NCBI RefSeq assembly: GCF_023516215.1
Contig: NZ_CP097349.1
Coordinates: forward strand, 4,306,001-4,370,000
Origin: Cytobacillus pseudoceanisediminis
GTDB lineage: Bacteria; Bacillota; Bacilli; Bacillales; Cytobacillaceae
DNA: 64,000 bases
Direction of reading: 5' to 3'
Below the pieces are notes generated by a model. The model was not told the DNA's origin, made no database searches, and saw only the letters and a list, made by a program, of their open reading frames with translations. Below, piece after piece: positions 1 to 9,149 of the stretch (position 1 is its first letter; every line of letters begins with the position of its first letter). The position numbers were made by a program, and so were the translations under genes.

Positions 1-458
1 ACATACCGTTTCGTGTAAGAGAATAAGAGAAGTGCTCGAAATATGCATGTTCGAGAAGGGAAAGGAAAATGAGTTCACAGAAAATGGCTTGTTTTAAATG
101 CAAATAATTCTGTGTTACTGGGACCGGTACTATCCAAAAGGCTGCAGGGCTTTTCAGTTTACCCTGTCTAGCTCAGCGCCTACCCCCTCCAGGGTTGGGG
201 GTGGGCGAAAGGCGCGTCCGCTTTTCTTTAAAACCAGGCGGATGCCCTCTCTCGAAGTTTTCCGGGCATCTGGCCATCCTTGTTTGCGTTTTGAAAAGGA
301 AAACTGATAAACTTTATATGGCCGGTAACATTGGCGATTTTTTAAAAAGAATGTATACTTTTTTTGGACTTCAGGAATTGTCTAGCAGAAGCAGCCTGAC
401 ACTTGAGGGTAGAGGGTGGCAAGGCGCTTGTGCTTTTTTACAGAAAGAGGTGTAGAGA
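1..458. other. Gene-free left edge
   Basis: I see no supportable gene here. The stretch holds one R1 repeat copy (listed separately). A 12-codon ORF with a good ribosome binding site at 69-107 reads MSSQKMACFKCK but is too short to support alone. The first bases may be the 3-prime end of an upstream gene, ending in TAA at 16-18. Confidence 0.5.
166..232. repeat. R1 repeat copy (short form)
   Basis: Shares the arms GTCTAGCTC-AGCGCCTACCCCC and GGGGGTGGGC-AAGGCGC with the other R1 copies, followed by the typical CCGCTTTTCTTT end. The arms pair with each other to form a GC-rich stem. The copy lies upstream of ywdI and lacks the inner hairpin found in the long copies. Confidence 0.7.
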
Positions 459-734
459 ATGAATATCTCTGTTCAGAAGCTTTTAGGGAAGATGGAAAAG
501 GAATTGCTGGAAGCAAAAAGCAGCTCTTCAGACGCCAGAATAAGAGAAAGAGTGCAGGCGATCAAGTCATTATGCGAGCTGGTTTTGGAAGAGTCGGATA
601 CAGGAAGTGTGTCTGCTGTTGCTTCTATTAGCCATACATACAATGCACCGCCTGCGGCTCAGCCAGCGGGTCTGCAGCCAAAGAAAATGCAGATGGAAGA
701 TGAGGCAAACGGCGATTCATTATTCGATTTTTAA
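459..734 (+). CDS. ywdI: YwdI family protein (DUF5327)
   Basis: A 91-residue protein of unknown function. The N-terminal half (about residues 1-45) is predicted helical, with a KLLGKMEKELLEAK stretch. The middle is a Pro/Ala/Gln-rich linker and the end is acidic (SLFDF). Length and neighbours match B. subtilis YwdI, which also sits just upstream of ywdK. The start follows an AGAGGTG ribosome binding site. The next gene begins 26 bp downstream, so the two are probably co-transcribed. The family assignment rests on composition and synteny; no catalytic motif is visible. Confidence 0.75.
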   Translation: MNISVQKLLGKMEKELLEAKSSSSDARIRERVQAIKSLCELVLEESDTGSVSAVASISHTYNAPPAAQPAGLQPKKMQMEDEANGDSLFDF

Positions 735-760
735 TAAAACGATAAGAGGTGCAGGGGATT

Positions 761-1132
761 ATGAAGCTATTTATTATAATTGGAGCCATTAATGCTTTTT
801 TAGCAGTTGCATTAGGTGCATTCGGAGCGCATGGGCTTGAGGGGAAAGTGGAGCCGAAGTATTTGGAGATATGGAAAACAGGTGTAACCTACCAGATGTT
901 CCACGCAACAGGCCTTTTGATTATTGGCGTCCTGCTTGGCAAATTGCCGGCGACATCTTTATTATCCTGGTCAGGCTGGCTGATGCTGATCGGCATTATC
1001 CTTTTCTCAGGAAGCTTATATGTTTTAACATTAACAAAAATCAGCGTGTTGGGTGCCATCACCCCGCTTGGCGGAGTCTCTTTCCTTGCGGCTTGGGTGC
1101 TGCTGATCATTGCGGCGGTAAAATATTTATAA
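761..1132 (+). CDS. ywdK: DUF423 family small membrane protein YwdK
   Basis: A 123-residue integral membrane protein with four hydrophobic segments and the family motif near the N-terminus (GAFGAHGLE, about residues 20-28). DUF423 proteins are widespread; their biochemical role is unknown. The ATG start was preferred to the GTG twelve bases upstream because the GAGGTGCAGGGG ribosome binding region lies at normal distance from it. It is the second gene of a ywdI-ywdK pair and is followed at once by a strong bidirectional terminator shared with the convergent gerQ. Confidence 0.88.
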   Translation: MKLFIIIGAINAFLAVALGAFGAHGLEGKVEPKYLEIWKTGVTYQMFHATGLLIIGVLLGKLPATSLLSWSGWLMLIGIILFSGSLYVLTLTKISVLGAITPLGGVSFLAAWVLLIIAAVKYL

Positions 1133-1136
1133 TAGG

Positions 1137-1169
1137 AAAGGAGCTTTGACGGGGTCAAAGCTCCTTTTT
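1137..1169. terminator. Bidirectional terminator between ywdK and gerQ
   Basis: A perfect 14-bp stem (AAAGGAGCTTTGAC paired with its complement, GGG loop). The stem itself ends in A and T tracts on its two sides, so it can stop transcription from both converging genes. Confidence 0.9.
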
Positions 1170-1171
1170 CA

Positions 1172-1690
1172 TTACCTCGGCGAATATTGCGACATTCCTT
1201 GCCCTCCGCCAAACGGATATTCATATTCTATTTCTTCATCAAATGTTACATAGTCTAAGTAGATCATTGGAAGAAGGATGCGTTGGCCTGTTTGCGGATC
1301 GCTCAGTATCAAGTGATCCCGTCCGGCTGCTTCAATGATGCCTTTAAATATTTTGGCGTTCCATTCCGTATTGTTTTCGAATGTTGCATAAACAGTCGCG
1401 AGTTTTCCTCTGTTCAGGCGAAGAATATTTTCGATGTAGGATTGTTCAAGCGGGAGCATGCCTGGAATAGAAGGAGCAGCTGAAGGGGCACCCATACCGC
1501 CGCCGGCGCCTGCACCTGGAAACATCCCGCCCGAACTCGTACCCGGAATTGTTCCGCCTGTTTGAACGGGCTGGAACTGCGGCTGACCCTGCGGCTGGCC
1601 CTGAAAGTTCTGAGGCATTTGGGTGCCGTCCGTGTAACGCTGCTGCTGGTAACCATAAAAAGGGTATTGACCATAATTTGATTGACTCAA
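1172..1690 (-). CDS. gerQ: Spore coat protein GerQ
   Basis: A 172-residue inner-coat protein. The N-terminal 80 residues are rich in Gln, Tyr, Gly and Pro (YGYQQQRY, QGQPQGQPQFQP). The conserved C-terminal domain follows, from about SYIENILRLNRGKLATVY to the end. In B. subtilis GerQ is cross-linked by the transglutaminase Tgl and is needed to place the cortex hydrolase CwlJ in the coat. The start is TTG, six bases after an AGGAGG site. The gene appears intact, whereas the cwlJ remnant immediately upstream on the same strand is broken; see that entry. Confidence 0.92.
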   Translation of the reverse strand: MSQSNYGQYPFYGYQQQRYTDGTQMPQNFQGQPQGQPQFQPVQTGGTIPGTSSGGMFPGAGAGGGMGAPSAAPSIPGMLPLEQSYIENILRLNRGKLATVYATFENNTEWNAKIFKGIIEAAGRDHLILSDPQTGQRILLPMIYLDYVTFDEEIEYEYPFGGGQGMSQYSPR

Positions 1691-1735
1691 TTTTTTCCCT
1701 CCTAAAATTAAAATCAGCCATTTCTATCCGCATTG

Positions 1736-2140
1736 CTAGTAGACTGTCGGACAGTCCTGCGGGGTAGATTTATAAAAGCAATGGGCTATAAACCGTCCGG
1801 CATTCCCTTGGCTGTACCATTGGGCCGGGCAGCTGCCTTGTGGCCGAAAGAACCATAATGCACTGCTGGCAGAGTAGTGTTGGTGACCGCTTATTACTTT
1901 GCGGGCGAGGTCAATCTCACTGCCGCGCACCTTGATAAAAATTGCCTTTTTGGTTGGCTTCAATCCCGCTTGGGTTCTGATAGACCATTCTCCTGATGGA
2001 GCAGGTATCCTTGAAGGCCCAGACATTCACCCCGGACACGGTTAACCCCTCACATTCCCAACCATCAGCATGCCGTGCTTCCCATCGCACGCATGAGCCG
2101 GCCGAGGAGCTTAACATCTTCCTCGGTGTAAGGGATAACT
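1736..2140 (-). pseudogene. cwlJ: Decayed cwlJ, spore cortex-lytic hydrolase remnant
   Basis: Fragments in different frames line up with CwlJ: an N-terminal piece (YTEEDVKLLGRLMRA), a middle piece (RRMVYQNPSGIEANQKGNFYQ) and a C-terminal piece (ALWFFRPQGSCPAQWYSQ, then AHCFYKSTPQDC). Joining them needs several shifts of both signs plus a deletion of about four codons after LMRA, and the expected ATG start reads ATT. This differs from the single-base homopolymer losses elsewhere in the window, so true decay is more likely than read error. CwlJ is the Ca-DPA-triggered cortex hydrolase whose coat localisation needs GerQ, encoded next door and intact. A second functional copy may exist outside the window. 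Confidence 0.82.
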
Positions 2141-2264
2141 CCAATCTCTTCACCTCTCTTTAATAAGCCATGATGCTGCGGATAAGAGAATTGCTTAGGT
2201 ATAAGAGAAACTCACTATTTCATTACTATGTAGAGGCATGTTTTTTTATGACCTCCGGAAAAAG

Positions 2265-2294
2265 AAAAACTCCCAGCAGAAGCCGGGAGTTTTA
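2265..2294 (-). terminator. Terminator of hemQ
   Basis: Read on the minus strand, an AACTCCC/GGGAGTT stem around a GC-containing loop is followed by a run of T residues, just beyond the hemQ stop codon. Confidence 0.8.
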
Positions 2295-2298
2295 AACA

Positions 2299-3042
2299 TT
2301 ATACGTGAAGGAATTTTTCAACCTTGTCCTCTTCAAGGATGTTGCCAACGAAGAAGGAGCCGAATTCACCGTAGCGGGCACTGACTTCATCGAAGCGCAT
2401 TTCATAAACAAGCTTTTTAAACTGAAGAACATCATCAGAGAAGAGGGTAACGCCCCATTCGTAATCGTCGAAGCCGACTGAACCTGTGATGATCTGCTTT
2501 ACCTTTCCTGCATACTGGCGCCCGATCATGCCGTGGCTGCGCATCATATTGCGGCGGTCTTCCATCGGAAGCATGTACCAGTTGTCATTGCCCTGGCGGC
2601 GCTTGTCCATCGGATAGAAGCAGACATGCTTTGCTTTCGGAAGTTCTGGGTAAAGGCGTGCCAGGATCTGAGGATTCTGGTAAGGATCTTCTCCTGCCGG
2701 CAGGTAGTTGCTCAGCTCGACAACAGAAACATATGAATGAGCAGGGATCGTGAATTCAGCTAACTTAGTTTTGTTGAATTCGTTTTCAATTTCATTTAGC
2801 TCTTCCATTGTAGGCCTTAAGATCATCATCATAAAATCAGCTTTTTGGCCGACAATTGTATAAAGGGCATGGCTGCCGTTTTTCCCGCTTTGTGTTGTAT
2901 TCCACTTGTCCACTAGGGCCATAAATTCGTGGATCGCTGCCTGACGCTCTTCGCTGGGAGCCATTTTCCAAGTTGTCCAATCAACTGTGCGGAAGTCATG
3001 TAAACAATACCAGCCATCAAGCGTTACTGCTGCTTCACTCAT
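2299..3042 (-). CDS. hemQ: Coproheme decarboxylase HemQ (ChdC, YwfI)
   Basis: A 247-residue chlorite-dismutase-superfamily protein. It catalyses the last step of the coproporphyrin-dependent heme pathway of Gram-positive bacteria, oxidatively decarboxylating Fe-coproporphyrin III to heme b. Recognisable blocks are [16 protein letters not shown] near the N-terminus, the [21 protein letters not shown] central block, and [14 protein letters not shown], which carries the proximal-His region. The C-terminal block contains [17 protein letters not shown]. An ATG eight bases after AGGAG was chosen; a GTG nine bases upstream would overlap that site. As in B. subtilis it is divergent from pta. Confidence 0.95.
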   Translation of the reverse strand: MSEAAVTLDGWYCLHDFRTVDWTTWKMAPSEERQAAIHEFMALVDKWNTTQSGKNGSHALYTIVGQKADFMMMILRPTMEELNEIENEFNKTKLAEFTIPAHSYVSVVELSNYLPAGEDPYQNPQILARLYPELPKAKHVCFYPMDKRRQGNDNWYMLPMEDRRNMMRSHGMIGRQYAGKVKQIITGSVGFDDYEWGVTLFSDDVLQFKKLVYEMRFDEVSARYGEFGSFFVGNILEEDKVEKFLHV

Positions 3043-3141
3043 TATAATCACTCCTAATATGTACTAAAATTCTCATCATTACTATAACATAGTTTCTCCA
3101 ATTAACATGTGTACAAAACTTGAAATGTTGGAATTCAGCAG

Positions 3142-3192
3142 GGTGACAGGCACCTATACCAATTTGCCGAACTGGCATAGGTGCCTGTCACC
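3142..3192. repeat. REP-like palindrome R3, copy 1
   Basis: An inverted repeat with arms GGTGACAGGCACCTATACCA and its near complement around a short loop. A second copy is found near 11.1 kb. GTGACAGGCACC-type palindromes are scattered in many Bacillaceae genomes and resemble REP elements mobilised by IS200-related REP transposases. No transposase gene is present in this window. Confidence 0.75.
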
Positions 3193-3305
3193 GCAAATTC
3201 CCGTTTACAAAGAGGGGATTATGGATATCTTAAAAAAGGTATAAAGGTGGACTGTCAGAAGGATATTTATTATTGGAAATTTACCGAAAACAAAAACTTT
3301 TTTGT

Positions 3306-3319
3306 TGTAAACGCTAACA
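3306..3319. promoter_or_regulatory. cre site for CcpA upstream of pta
   Basis: The 14-mer TGTAAACGCTAACA fits the catabolite-responsive element consensus TGWAANCGNTNWCA at every position. Its centre is about 55 bp upstream of the transcription start inferred from the adjacent promoter. In B. subtilis CcpA activates pta from a cre at about this distance, so activation of overflow acetate metabolism is expected here too. Confidence 0.85.
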
Positions 3320-3332
3320 GTATGTGAACTCC

Positions 3333-3360
3333 TTGAAATTCTTAGGATGAGGAGTATTCT
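3333..3360 (+). promoter_or_regulatory. Sigma-A promoter of pta
   Basis: A TTGAAA -35 and a TATTCT -10 are separated by 16 bp. The start would fall near 3367, about 60 bp upstream of the pta ATG, and places the cre at an activating position. Confidence 0.6.
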
Positions 3361-3425
3361 AAGGGAGTATATAGGAGAATTTCTATTGAATTGAACGGAA
3401 ATTTAGTGCCGTAGGAGGAATTAGC

Positions 3426-4402
<977 letters not shown>

Positions 4403-4414
4403 TACAGCAGCTTA

Positions 4415-4443
4415 GAAGCCGGTCCCTTGTGACTGGCTTTTTT
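4415..4443 (+). terminator. Terminator of pta
   Basis: AGCCGGTC pairs with GACTGGCT (one G-T pair) around a short loop, followed by six T residues, 12 bp after the pta stop codon. Confidence 0.85.
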
Positions 4444-4462
4444 GCTATAATGTATCTGTTAT

Positions 4463-4600
4463 GGGCCTTTGGCCGATAAAGGCTCAAGTTTGGCCGCTAA
4501 AATGCCATATTTGGCCGATAAAACTATAACTTAGGCTGATAAACCAGCTGATTTGGCCGTTAAATAGATAAATTCTGCCGATTAACTCGAATATCGGCAA
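4463..4600. repeat. 21-bp phased array, TTGGCCGATAAA core
   Basis: Six copies of a 12-bp core resembling TTGGCCGATAAA start at 4469, 4490, 4511, 4532, 4553 and 4574, that is at exactly 21-bp steps. The nine bases between cores share no clear similarity. The array fills the gap between the pta terminator and lipL and runs to within 15 bp of the lipL start. A related array with a GACCGATAAA core lies near 13.3 kb. Confidence 0.85.
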
Positions 4601-4611
4601 AAGGGGATCAA

Positions 4612-5460
4612 ATGAAGATGAATTCGCTACAAGACTTACTGTTTCAGGAAGAATGGAGGGTTATTGACCAGTCTGCTGCAGGCATCCACTTAAATGCCCT
4701 GCACTCTTTCGGGATGGACGATACACTATGTGCTTCTGTCGGATCGGGTGAGGCGCCTGCGACCGCGAGGACATGGGTTCACCATAATACCATTGTGCTT
4801 GGAATCCAGGATACGAAGCTGCCTTTTTTAACTGAAGGCATCCAGTCTTTAAAGAGCCAGGGGTACGAAGTGATTGTACGAAATTCCGGCGGCCTGGCAG
4901 TTGTCCTGGATCAAGGGGTCCTGAATATTTCGCTGATTTTTCCTGAAAGTGAAAAGGGAATTGATATAAACCGCGGATATGATGCGATGTGGATGCTCAT
5001 CCAAGAGATGTTTTTCGATTTTCATATAGAAATAGAAGCGCGTGAAATTGTCGGCTCCTATTGCCCGGGAAGCTATGATTTAAGCATCGGGGGACAAAAG
5101 TTTGCCGGCATCTCGCAAAGGCGCCTCCGCAATGGCGTGGCGGTCCAGATCTATCTGTGCGTGGATGGCAGTGGAAGTGAGCGGGCCGATTTGATTGGCA
5201 AATTCTATTCTCTTGCTAAAAAAGAAGAACAGACAAAGTTCCAGTACCCTGAAATTCAGCCGGCTGTGATGGCATCACTATCGGAATTGCTGGGTACAGA
5301 ACTGACGGTACAGGATGTGATGCTACGCTTTTTGCAGTCATTGAAAAAGAAAGCAGGCCGCCTTTATGCAGGGCAGCTGACAAATGTGGAAGCAGGCCTG
5401 TTTGAAGCCTATTACCGCCGTGTGATAGAACGGAATGAGAAAGTACTTGGCAGCGAATAA
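4612..5460 (+). CDS. lipL: Octanoyl-[GcvH]:protein N-octanoyltransferase LipL (YwfL)
   Basis: Transfers octanoate from the glycine cleavage H protein to the E2 subunits of oxo-acid dehydrogenases; this amidotransferase step is needed for lipoate assembly in Bacillus. The 282-residue protein has the LplA/LipB fold. Conserved blocks are [19 protein letters not shown] (about residues 87-105) and [19 protein letters not shown], whose Cys151 corresponds to the acyl-carrying nucleophile of B. subtilis LipL. Length matches the family. The start follows AAAAGGGG at normal spacing. It sits between pta and rsfA exactly as in B. subtilis. A GCCGCAG/CTGCGGC hairpin follows the stop at 5472-5497. Confidence 0.93.
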   Translation: MKMNSLQDLLFQEEWRVIDQSAAGIHLNALHSFGMDDTLCASVGSGEAPATARTWVHHNTIVLGIQDTKLPFLTEGIQSLKSQGYEVIVRNSGGLAVVLDQGVLNISLIFPESEKGIDINRGYDAMWMLIQEMFFDFHIEIEAREIVGSYCPGSYDLSIGGQKFAGISQRRLRNGVAVQIYLCVDGSGSERADLIGKFYSLAKKEEQTKFQYPEIQPAVMASLSELLGTELTVQDVMLRFLQSLKKKAGRLYAGQLTNVEAGLFEAYYRRVIERNEKVLGSE

Positions 5461-5570
5461 ATAAAAGAAGAGCCGCAGTCATAAACGATCTGCGGCCCTC
5501 CTTGAAAGGAATTGCTGCCATTTTCTCCTGCTCCCGCTGCCGGGAACACCTTTTTTGTTTTAGAATTTTC

Positions 5571-5612
5571 AGCGCCTGCACCCTTGGGCGGGCAAGGCGC
5601 TTTTAGTTTTTC
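5571..5612. repeat. R1 repeat remnant at the rsfA stop codon
   Basis: A shortened R1 copy (CAGCGCCTGCACCC, then GGGCGGGCAAGGCGCTTTT) ending in TTTTTCTTA, where TTA is the antisense stop codon of rsfA. On the minus strand it forms a GC stem followed by T residues in the right place to terminate rsfA. The same abutment is seen at uvsE and ywiE. Confidence 0.65.
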
Positions 5613-6365
5613 TTATTCAGCTACTCTTTCCAAATTGCCGTTGCGGTCCATTTTAAACTTGGATGCCGGCCTTTCTTCTTCATCAAACAGAACAAAATTG
5701 CGGGCTCTGTTCATGATTTTCATCAGTGTCTCGTAATCTTCCTGAATGGTTACCGTATTCTGCTCCAATTCGCCGATTTTGCCTTCAAGCTCTTCGTTTC
5801 GGCTTCTGAGATCGGCATTTTCCCGCTTCAATCTTTCATTCTCACTCTTTAGTATATCAAGCTGAATGCCTGAATGATTCAATGTTTGCAAGTATGTGAT
5901 AACGGTATCCATATCCAGCTGTGCAGGCGCAGTATAAACCGGCTCTGAATAGGTGAAGGATGAGACCGTCTCTGTTTGGGTATGCGATTCATCCTCTGTG
6001 CGCTCTTCGTAAAAATCTGCCGGTGATGGCGGTAGGACCGCATTTGTCTTAATTGGCGCTGCTTCAACCTCCTGCATAGTTGGAACCGGCGGAGAGTATA
6101 AGAGTTTCTTTTTGCCGCCCTGATCCTTTCCTAGCATTCTTTGTCTCTGCTTGCGCTGTTTCTTGGCTAATTGAAGTGCTTTTTCATACTGGTGCCTCAC
6201 TACAGCGTTCCAGCGGAATCCGCATGCCGCAGATGTGCGGTTCAGCTTGTCCCCAACTTCCTCAAAAGCGTTTAACTGAGTGCTGCCTTCCCTCACATGC
6301 CGCAAAACAGTTTCTGCCAGCAATAAATCGTTTTCATCTGTCCAAGCGTCCTGACGTATTTTCAT
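5613..6365 (-). CDS. rsfA: Prespore-specific regulator RsfA
   Basis: A 250-residue DNA-binding regulator. The first 60 residues form a Myb/SANT-like domain ([37 protein letters not shown]). A basic stretch ([10 protein letters not shown]) and a low-complexity linker follow, then a C-terminal coiled coil from about residue 165 ([20 protein letters not shown]). In B. subtilis RsfA (YwfN) is made in the forespore under sigma-F and sigma-G and tunes sigma-F-dependent genes such as spoIIR, which also lies in this window. A candidate forespore promoter is listed separately. Confidence 0.92.
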   Translation of the reverse strand: MKIRQDAWTDENDLLLAETVLRHVREGSTQLNAFEEVGDKLNRTSAACGFRWNAVVRHQYEKALQLAKKQRKQRQRMLGKDQGGKKKLLYSPPVPTMQEVEAAPIKTNAVLPPSPADFYEERTEDESHTQTETVSSFTYSEPVYTAPAQLDMDTVITYLQTLNHSGIQLDILKSENERLKRENADLRSRNEELEGKIGELEQNTVTIQEDYETLMKIMNRARNFVLFDEEERPASKFKMDRNGNLERVAE

Positions 6366-6745
6366 GTAACCTCAACTCCCTAAATTATTACTTTTTGCTG
6401 TTGCCTTAGTTAAAGGATGGACAAACTTGGCAGGTTTTATACAAAGGTGATTAAAAGGATAGTAGATTTTTTAAAATTTTATTTTTCGCTAGATACGTAT
6501 GGCGGTTTTGTGAAGATTACTAAGATTCACCACCCAAGTTAATGATTACAGCTTGCAATAGAGCTGGATAAGTTTTAAAATAGCCTGTAGCAGTTGGCAG
6601 GGCAGTCCTTTTTATCTGAATAGGAATGCTTTGCAGCGGATATGCTTTAACGAAGAAGATGACGAGGCGCGCCATGCGCTGTTAAAGCTCCCGGAACGGG
6701 GAGCGCATAATATAAAAGATTGACCGCAGAAAGGGTTGTAATAAA
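6366..6745. other. 380-bp gap between divergent rsfA and ywzC
   Basis: Contains the candidate rsfA promoter near its left end. A 52-codon open frame at 6562-6720 ends in [11 protein letters not shown] but has no start codon or ribosome binding site and is not recognised, so it is not called as a gene. The rest shows no clear structure. Confidence 0.4.
6413..6443 (-). promoter_or_regulatory. Candidate sigma-G/F promoter of rsfA
   Basis: On the minus strand TGTATA is followed after 18 bp by CATCCTT, close to the forespore sigma-G pattern. The position, about 50 bp upstream of the rsfA start, and the known forespore expression of rsfA support it; the match is imperfect. Confidence 0.4.
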
Positions 6746-6970
6746 ATGGCAAACGAATTTCGTGTTTGCGACGATTGTCAGGCTGTAAATCTGAAGACAT
6801 TAATACCGCGATTAAAAGAAATAGATCCTGAAGCAAAAATTGATGTCGGCTGCCAGTCCTATTGCGGGCCAGGCCGCAAAAAAACATTTGCTTTCGTCAA
6901 TAACCGTCCCCTTGCCGCACTGACGGAAGAGGAATTGATGGAGAAAATTAATAAAAAGCTGAAAAAATAA
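6746..6970 (+). CDS. ywzC: UPF0741 family protein YwzC
   Basis: A 74-residue cytosolic protein of unknown function with two cysteine pairs that could bind a metal: CDDC near residue 8 and a second set at [19 protein letters not shown]. The [14 protein letters not shown] block is the family signature. Neighbours rsfA and ywfO match B. subtilis. It is monocistronic, with a terminator directly after the stop. Confidence 0.85.
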   Translation: MANEFRVCDDCQAVNLKTLIPRLKEIDPEAKIDVGCQSYCGPGRKKTFAFVNNRPLAALTEEELMEKINKKLKK

Positions 6971-6972
6971 AG

Positions 6973-7010
6973 ATCACCCTGACTCCTGTCCTGAGGTGAT
7001 TTTATTTTTT
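6973..7010 (+). terminator. Terminator of ywzC
   Basis: An ATCACC/GGTGAT stem is followed by TTTATTTTTT, starting two bases after the ywzC stop codon. Confidence 0.75.
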
Positions 7011-7253
7011 GCCTGAGTTTATGATTGAGCTTCGATTGGTAAATAGACTTAGGAGGCAATATTCGTTTTTAGAAAAGTCGAAAAATATTTCCAGGGAAGA
7101 TGATTGCTGTATTGCGGTTTCTGTCGAACAGCCATGAAAAACAAAGAATTTTGTGATGAATTGACACCGTGATCGGGATATAATAGGTATACGCCAGAAA
7201 ATGGGAACAGCAGGTTTGGAACTCGTGGACACAGGAAAAGCGGAGGGTACGGA

Positions 7254-8555
7254 ATGGCATATTCAGCGGAAAAGTTAAGTGAGGAAAAAGTATTTAAAGA
7301 TCCCGTTCATCGTTACATACACGTAAGAGACAGAGTAATCTGGGATTTAATCGGGACAAAAGAGTTTCAGCGTCTTAGAAGAATTAAGCAGCTCGGGACA
7401 ACTTATTTAACCTTCCATGGTGCTGAGCATAGCCGCTTTAACCACTCGCTCGGAGTTTACGAGATTGTGCGGCGCATTTCCGATGACGTCTTTTTGGGCA
7501 GGCCGGAATGGGATGAAGAAGACCGCATCCTGACCTTATGCGCGGCACTTCTCCATGATTTGGGACACGGCCCGTTCTCACACTCCTTCGAAAAAGTATT
7601 CGACCTCGATCATGAACATTATACGAGGGCAATCATTCTCGGCGATACCGAGGTCCATCAGGTGCTCACCAGGGTAAGTGCCGATTTTCCTCAGAAAGTG
7701 GCAGATGTGATTGCCAAAACTTCTAAAAATAAGCTGGTCGTCAGCCTGATTTCCAGCCAGATTGATGCGGACCGGATGGATTATCTGCAGCGGGATGCTT
7801 ATTTTACGGGTGTCAGTTATGGCCACTTTGACATGGAGCGGATCCTGCGTGTCATGAGGCCGCGGGAAGACCAGGTCGTGATCAAACAGAGCGGGATGCA
7901 TGCCGTTGAGGATTACATTATGAGCCGGTATCAGATGTATTGGCAGGTGTATTTTCACCCGGTTACACGCAGTGCCGAGGTGATCCTGACCAAAATCCTT
8001 CATCGCGCGAAAGATTTGCATGAACAGAAATACAGGTTTAAATATGATCCAATCCATTTTTACTCTTTATTCAATGGTGAAATCACTCTTGAAGATTATA
8101 TAAAGCTCGATGAAGCTATTATTCTTTATTATTTTCAGATGTGGCAGGAGGAAGAAGATCCGATACTGAAAGATCTCTGCTGCCGATTTATGGACCGGAA
8201 TTTATATAAATATGTGGAATTCGACCCGGCGAAAGAGTACAAGAAGCTGGCGGAGCTGTCGGCTTTGTTCAAAAAGGCAGGCATCGATCCGGAATATTAC
8301 CTGGTCGTCGATTCTTCATCTGATTTGCCTTATGATTTTTACCGTCCTGGCGAGGAAGAAGAAAGATTGCCGATCCATTTGCTGCTGAAAAATGGGGATA
8401 TCCGCGAGCTTTCCCGCGAATCGGAGATCGTGGATGCCATTTCCGGGAAGCGACGCACTGATCATAAGCTTTACTATCCGGCTGATTTTATTGCAGACGA
8501 CAGCAAAAAGCCAAACATTAAAAAACAGATTAGAACGCTGCTGGAAATCGATTAA
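7254..8555 (+). CDS. ywfO: HD-domain phosphohydrolase YwfO (dNTPase-like)
   Basis: A 433-residue HD superfamily protein related to dGTPases and SAMHD1. It has the metal-binding histidines and aspartates in order: HSRFNHSLG (about residues 61-69), the HD pair in LLHDLGHGPFSHSFE (about 100-114), and the distant Asp in QIDADRMDYLQRDA. B. subtilis YwfO and its Enterococcus relative hydrolyse deoxynucleoside triphosphates. The start follows a GGAGGG site. The gene is complete; family assignment is strong but substrate preference cannot be read from sequence. ywgA follows after 58 bp, as in B. subtilis. Confidence 0.9.
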   Translation: MAYSAEKLSEEKVFKDPVHRYIHVRDRVIWDLIGTKEFQRLRRIKQLGTTYLTFHGAEHSRFNHSLGVYEIVRRISDDVFLGRPEWDEEDRILTLCAALLHDLGHGPFSHSFEKVFDLDHEHYTRAIILGDTEVHQVLTRVSADFPQKVADVIAKTSKNKLVVSLISSQIDADRMDYLQRDAYFTGVSYGHFDMERILRVMRPREDQVVIKQSGMHAVEDYIMSRYQMYWQVYFHPVTRSAEVILTKILHRAKDLHEQKYRFKYDPIHFYSLFNGEITLEDYIKLDEAIILYYFQMWQEEEDPILKDLCCRFMDRNLYKYVEFDPAKEYKKLAELSALFKKAGIDPEYYLVVDSSSDLPYDFYRPGEEEERLPIHLLLKNGDIRELSRESEIVDAISGKRRTDHKLYYPADFIADDSKKPNIKKQIRTLLEID

Positions 8556-8613
8556 AACTACATAATTGGTTTTCTATAGATACGGGAAAAAACGGAGTAG
8601 GAGATGAAGAGCT

Positions 8614-9122
8614 TTGTTAAAGGATCACGCCAAACTAATGCATGCCATTGCAGTCTCTGAAGAAATCGTGGGACGGAAAAAGCTGCAGAAAATGATTTAT
8701 ATCGCCAAAAACATCGCATTTCCCTTTCAGGAAAGATTTCAATTTCACTTTTACGGGCCATATTCGGAAGAATTGACACTAAGGGTCGAAGAACTCTGCA
8801 ACATGGGATTTTTAAACGAAGTAAAGGAAAAAAGGGCGGCTATTACCAGTATCGGTACACCCTTACTGAAACCGGCAAGGAATTTCTGGACATTAATGCA
8901 GTCGAAATGCCCAGTCTGCAGGATTGCCTGCTTGATATGAACGGCCAGAATGCAAGATTCCTTGAACTCGTCTCAACGGTCCTTTATTTTAATGACCTCC
9001 CAAAAGAAGAAGTGAAAGAAAAAGTCTTTACCCTAAAAAGCAAACAGCGCTACACGGATGAAGAAGTGGAACAGGCGTATCAATATATTGGAAGCTTAAG
9101 AGAAAAAGCCGGGCTGCATTAA
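8614..9122 (+). CDS. ywgA: YwgA family protein (one frameshift)
   Basis: A protein of unknown function. The N-terminal part (KLMHAIAVSEEIVGRKKLQK, then FQFHFYGPYSEELTLRVEEL) resembles the SocA/antitoxin-like fold seen in YwgA relatives. After residue 71 the frame shifts; the continuation (YRYTLTETGKEFLDIN, then LLDMNGQNARFLELVSTVLY and a helical tail) lies in the next frame. Adding one A to the six-A run at 8828-8833 gives one 169-residue protein, close to B. subtilis YwgA. The start is TTG. I treat the break as a read error. The terminator overlaps the last codons. Confidence 0.8.
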
Positions 9123-9141
9123 GCGCCTGGCTCTTCTTTTT
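9107..9141 (+). terminator. Terminator overlapping the end of ywgA
   Basis: AGCCGGGC within the last codons pairs with GCCTGGCT after the stop, followed by CTTCTTTTT. Confidence 0.7.
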
Positions 9142-9149
9142 GCTGAAAA

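Noticed and set aside
69..107. Twelve-codon ORF MSSQKMACFKCK with good ribosome binding site
   Set aside because: Too short to distinguish from chance; no downstream gene close enough for a clear leader-peptide role.
4463..4600. CRISPR-like core and spacer organisation
   Set aside because: A 12-bp core with a 9-bp spacer is far below CRISPR dimensions and no cas genes occur in the window.
6562..6720. Open frame ending [11 protein letters not shown] upstream of ywzC
   Set aside because: No start codon or ribosome binding site, no recognised family; could be a decayed gene end but cannot be supported.
7161..7184. TTGACA and TATAAT upstream of ywfO as a promoter
   Set aside because: The boxes are only 12 bp apart, too close for a sigma-A promoter; an alternative TAGGTA at 17 bp is weak.
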